Shown here in pieces: positions 6,430 through 6,469 of a DNA stretch of 6,469 nt. The notes under the pieces are model-generated. The model searched no databases and had not been told where the DNA came from. It saw only the letters and a list, made by a program, of their open reading frames with translations. The DNA lies in assembly GCA_007127655.1 (NCBI GenBank), contig SKYX01000207.1, positions 1 to 6,469 on the forward strand, given 5' to 3'. Every line of letters begins with the position of its first letter. The stretch's first letter is position 1. This DNA comes from Desulfonatronum sp. (GTDB lineage: Bacteria > Desulfobacterota > Desulfovibrionia > Desulfovibrionales > Desulfonatronaceae). Both the position numbers and the translations under genes were made by a program.

Positions 6430-6469
6430 TAATATCAGGTCAGCTCGGCATTGAAGCCAAGATCGAAAT

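Larger units (their letters stand above)
6129..6469. other. Non-coding region upstream of dnaG
   Basis: Apart from the dnaG ribosome binding site, a candidate promoter and the REP-like repeats, nothing else is supported here. The small reading frames crossing it use TTG or similar starts without ribosome binding sites and mostly translate the repeats. On the minus strand the last 35 bases could be the 3' end of a neighbouring gene, ending in a TGA at 6435-6437, but eleven codons are too few to call. Confidence 0.5.

Overview
The window looks like a chromosomal segment from a moderately GC-rich proteobacterium-like organism. A sulfate-reducer-type Desulfobacterota, order Desulfovibrionales, is my best guess. 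The basis is the general look of the RpoD and DnaG proteins, a dnaG-rpoD pair in macromolecular-synthesis-operon order, and the accompanying DUF1566 and host-attachment-family genes. This assignment is recognition from memory and not a search result.

Layout. Positions 1-88 hold no gene that I can support. A minus-strand gene at 89-1102 encodes a protein made of two tandem DUF1566 (Lcl C-terminal-like) units. A 275-base divergent intergenic region follows, carrying three imperfect 12-base tandem repeats. A plus-strand gene at 1378-1818 encodes a small host-attachment/bacterial-eRF1-like family protein. A perfect 17-bp inverted repeat (1824-1860) separates it from a convergent minus-strand block that fills the rest of the window. 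Read in transcription order, that block is dnaG (primase, 6128 to 4344), rpoD (principal sigma factor, 4344 to 2578) and an exported staphylococcal-nuclease-like protein (2546 to 1884). Upstream of dnaG, 6129-6469 is non-coding as far as I can tell. It carries two REP-like hairpins and a distant inverted partial copy of the first.

How the genes fit together. dnaG and rpoD share one base of their stop and start codons (TAATG), so they are almost certainly co-transcribed and probably translationally coupled. The nuclease begins 31 bases after rpoD with a perfect Shine-Dalgarno sequence and no visible terminator between them. It is therefore probably read from the same message, an unusual partner for primase and sigma-70. 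The nuclease C-terminus resembles an Ada-type zinc-binding tail from which every cysteine has been lost.

I did not find a clearly new multi-gene system. The points most worth a second look are the cysteine-less tail of the nuclease, the 12-base triplicate repeat with its Shine-Dalgarno-like core, the duplicated DUF1566 protein with matched cysteine pairs but no signal peptide, and the REP-like hairpins in front of dnaG.
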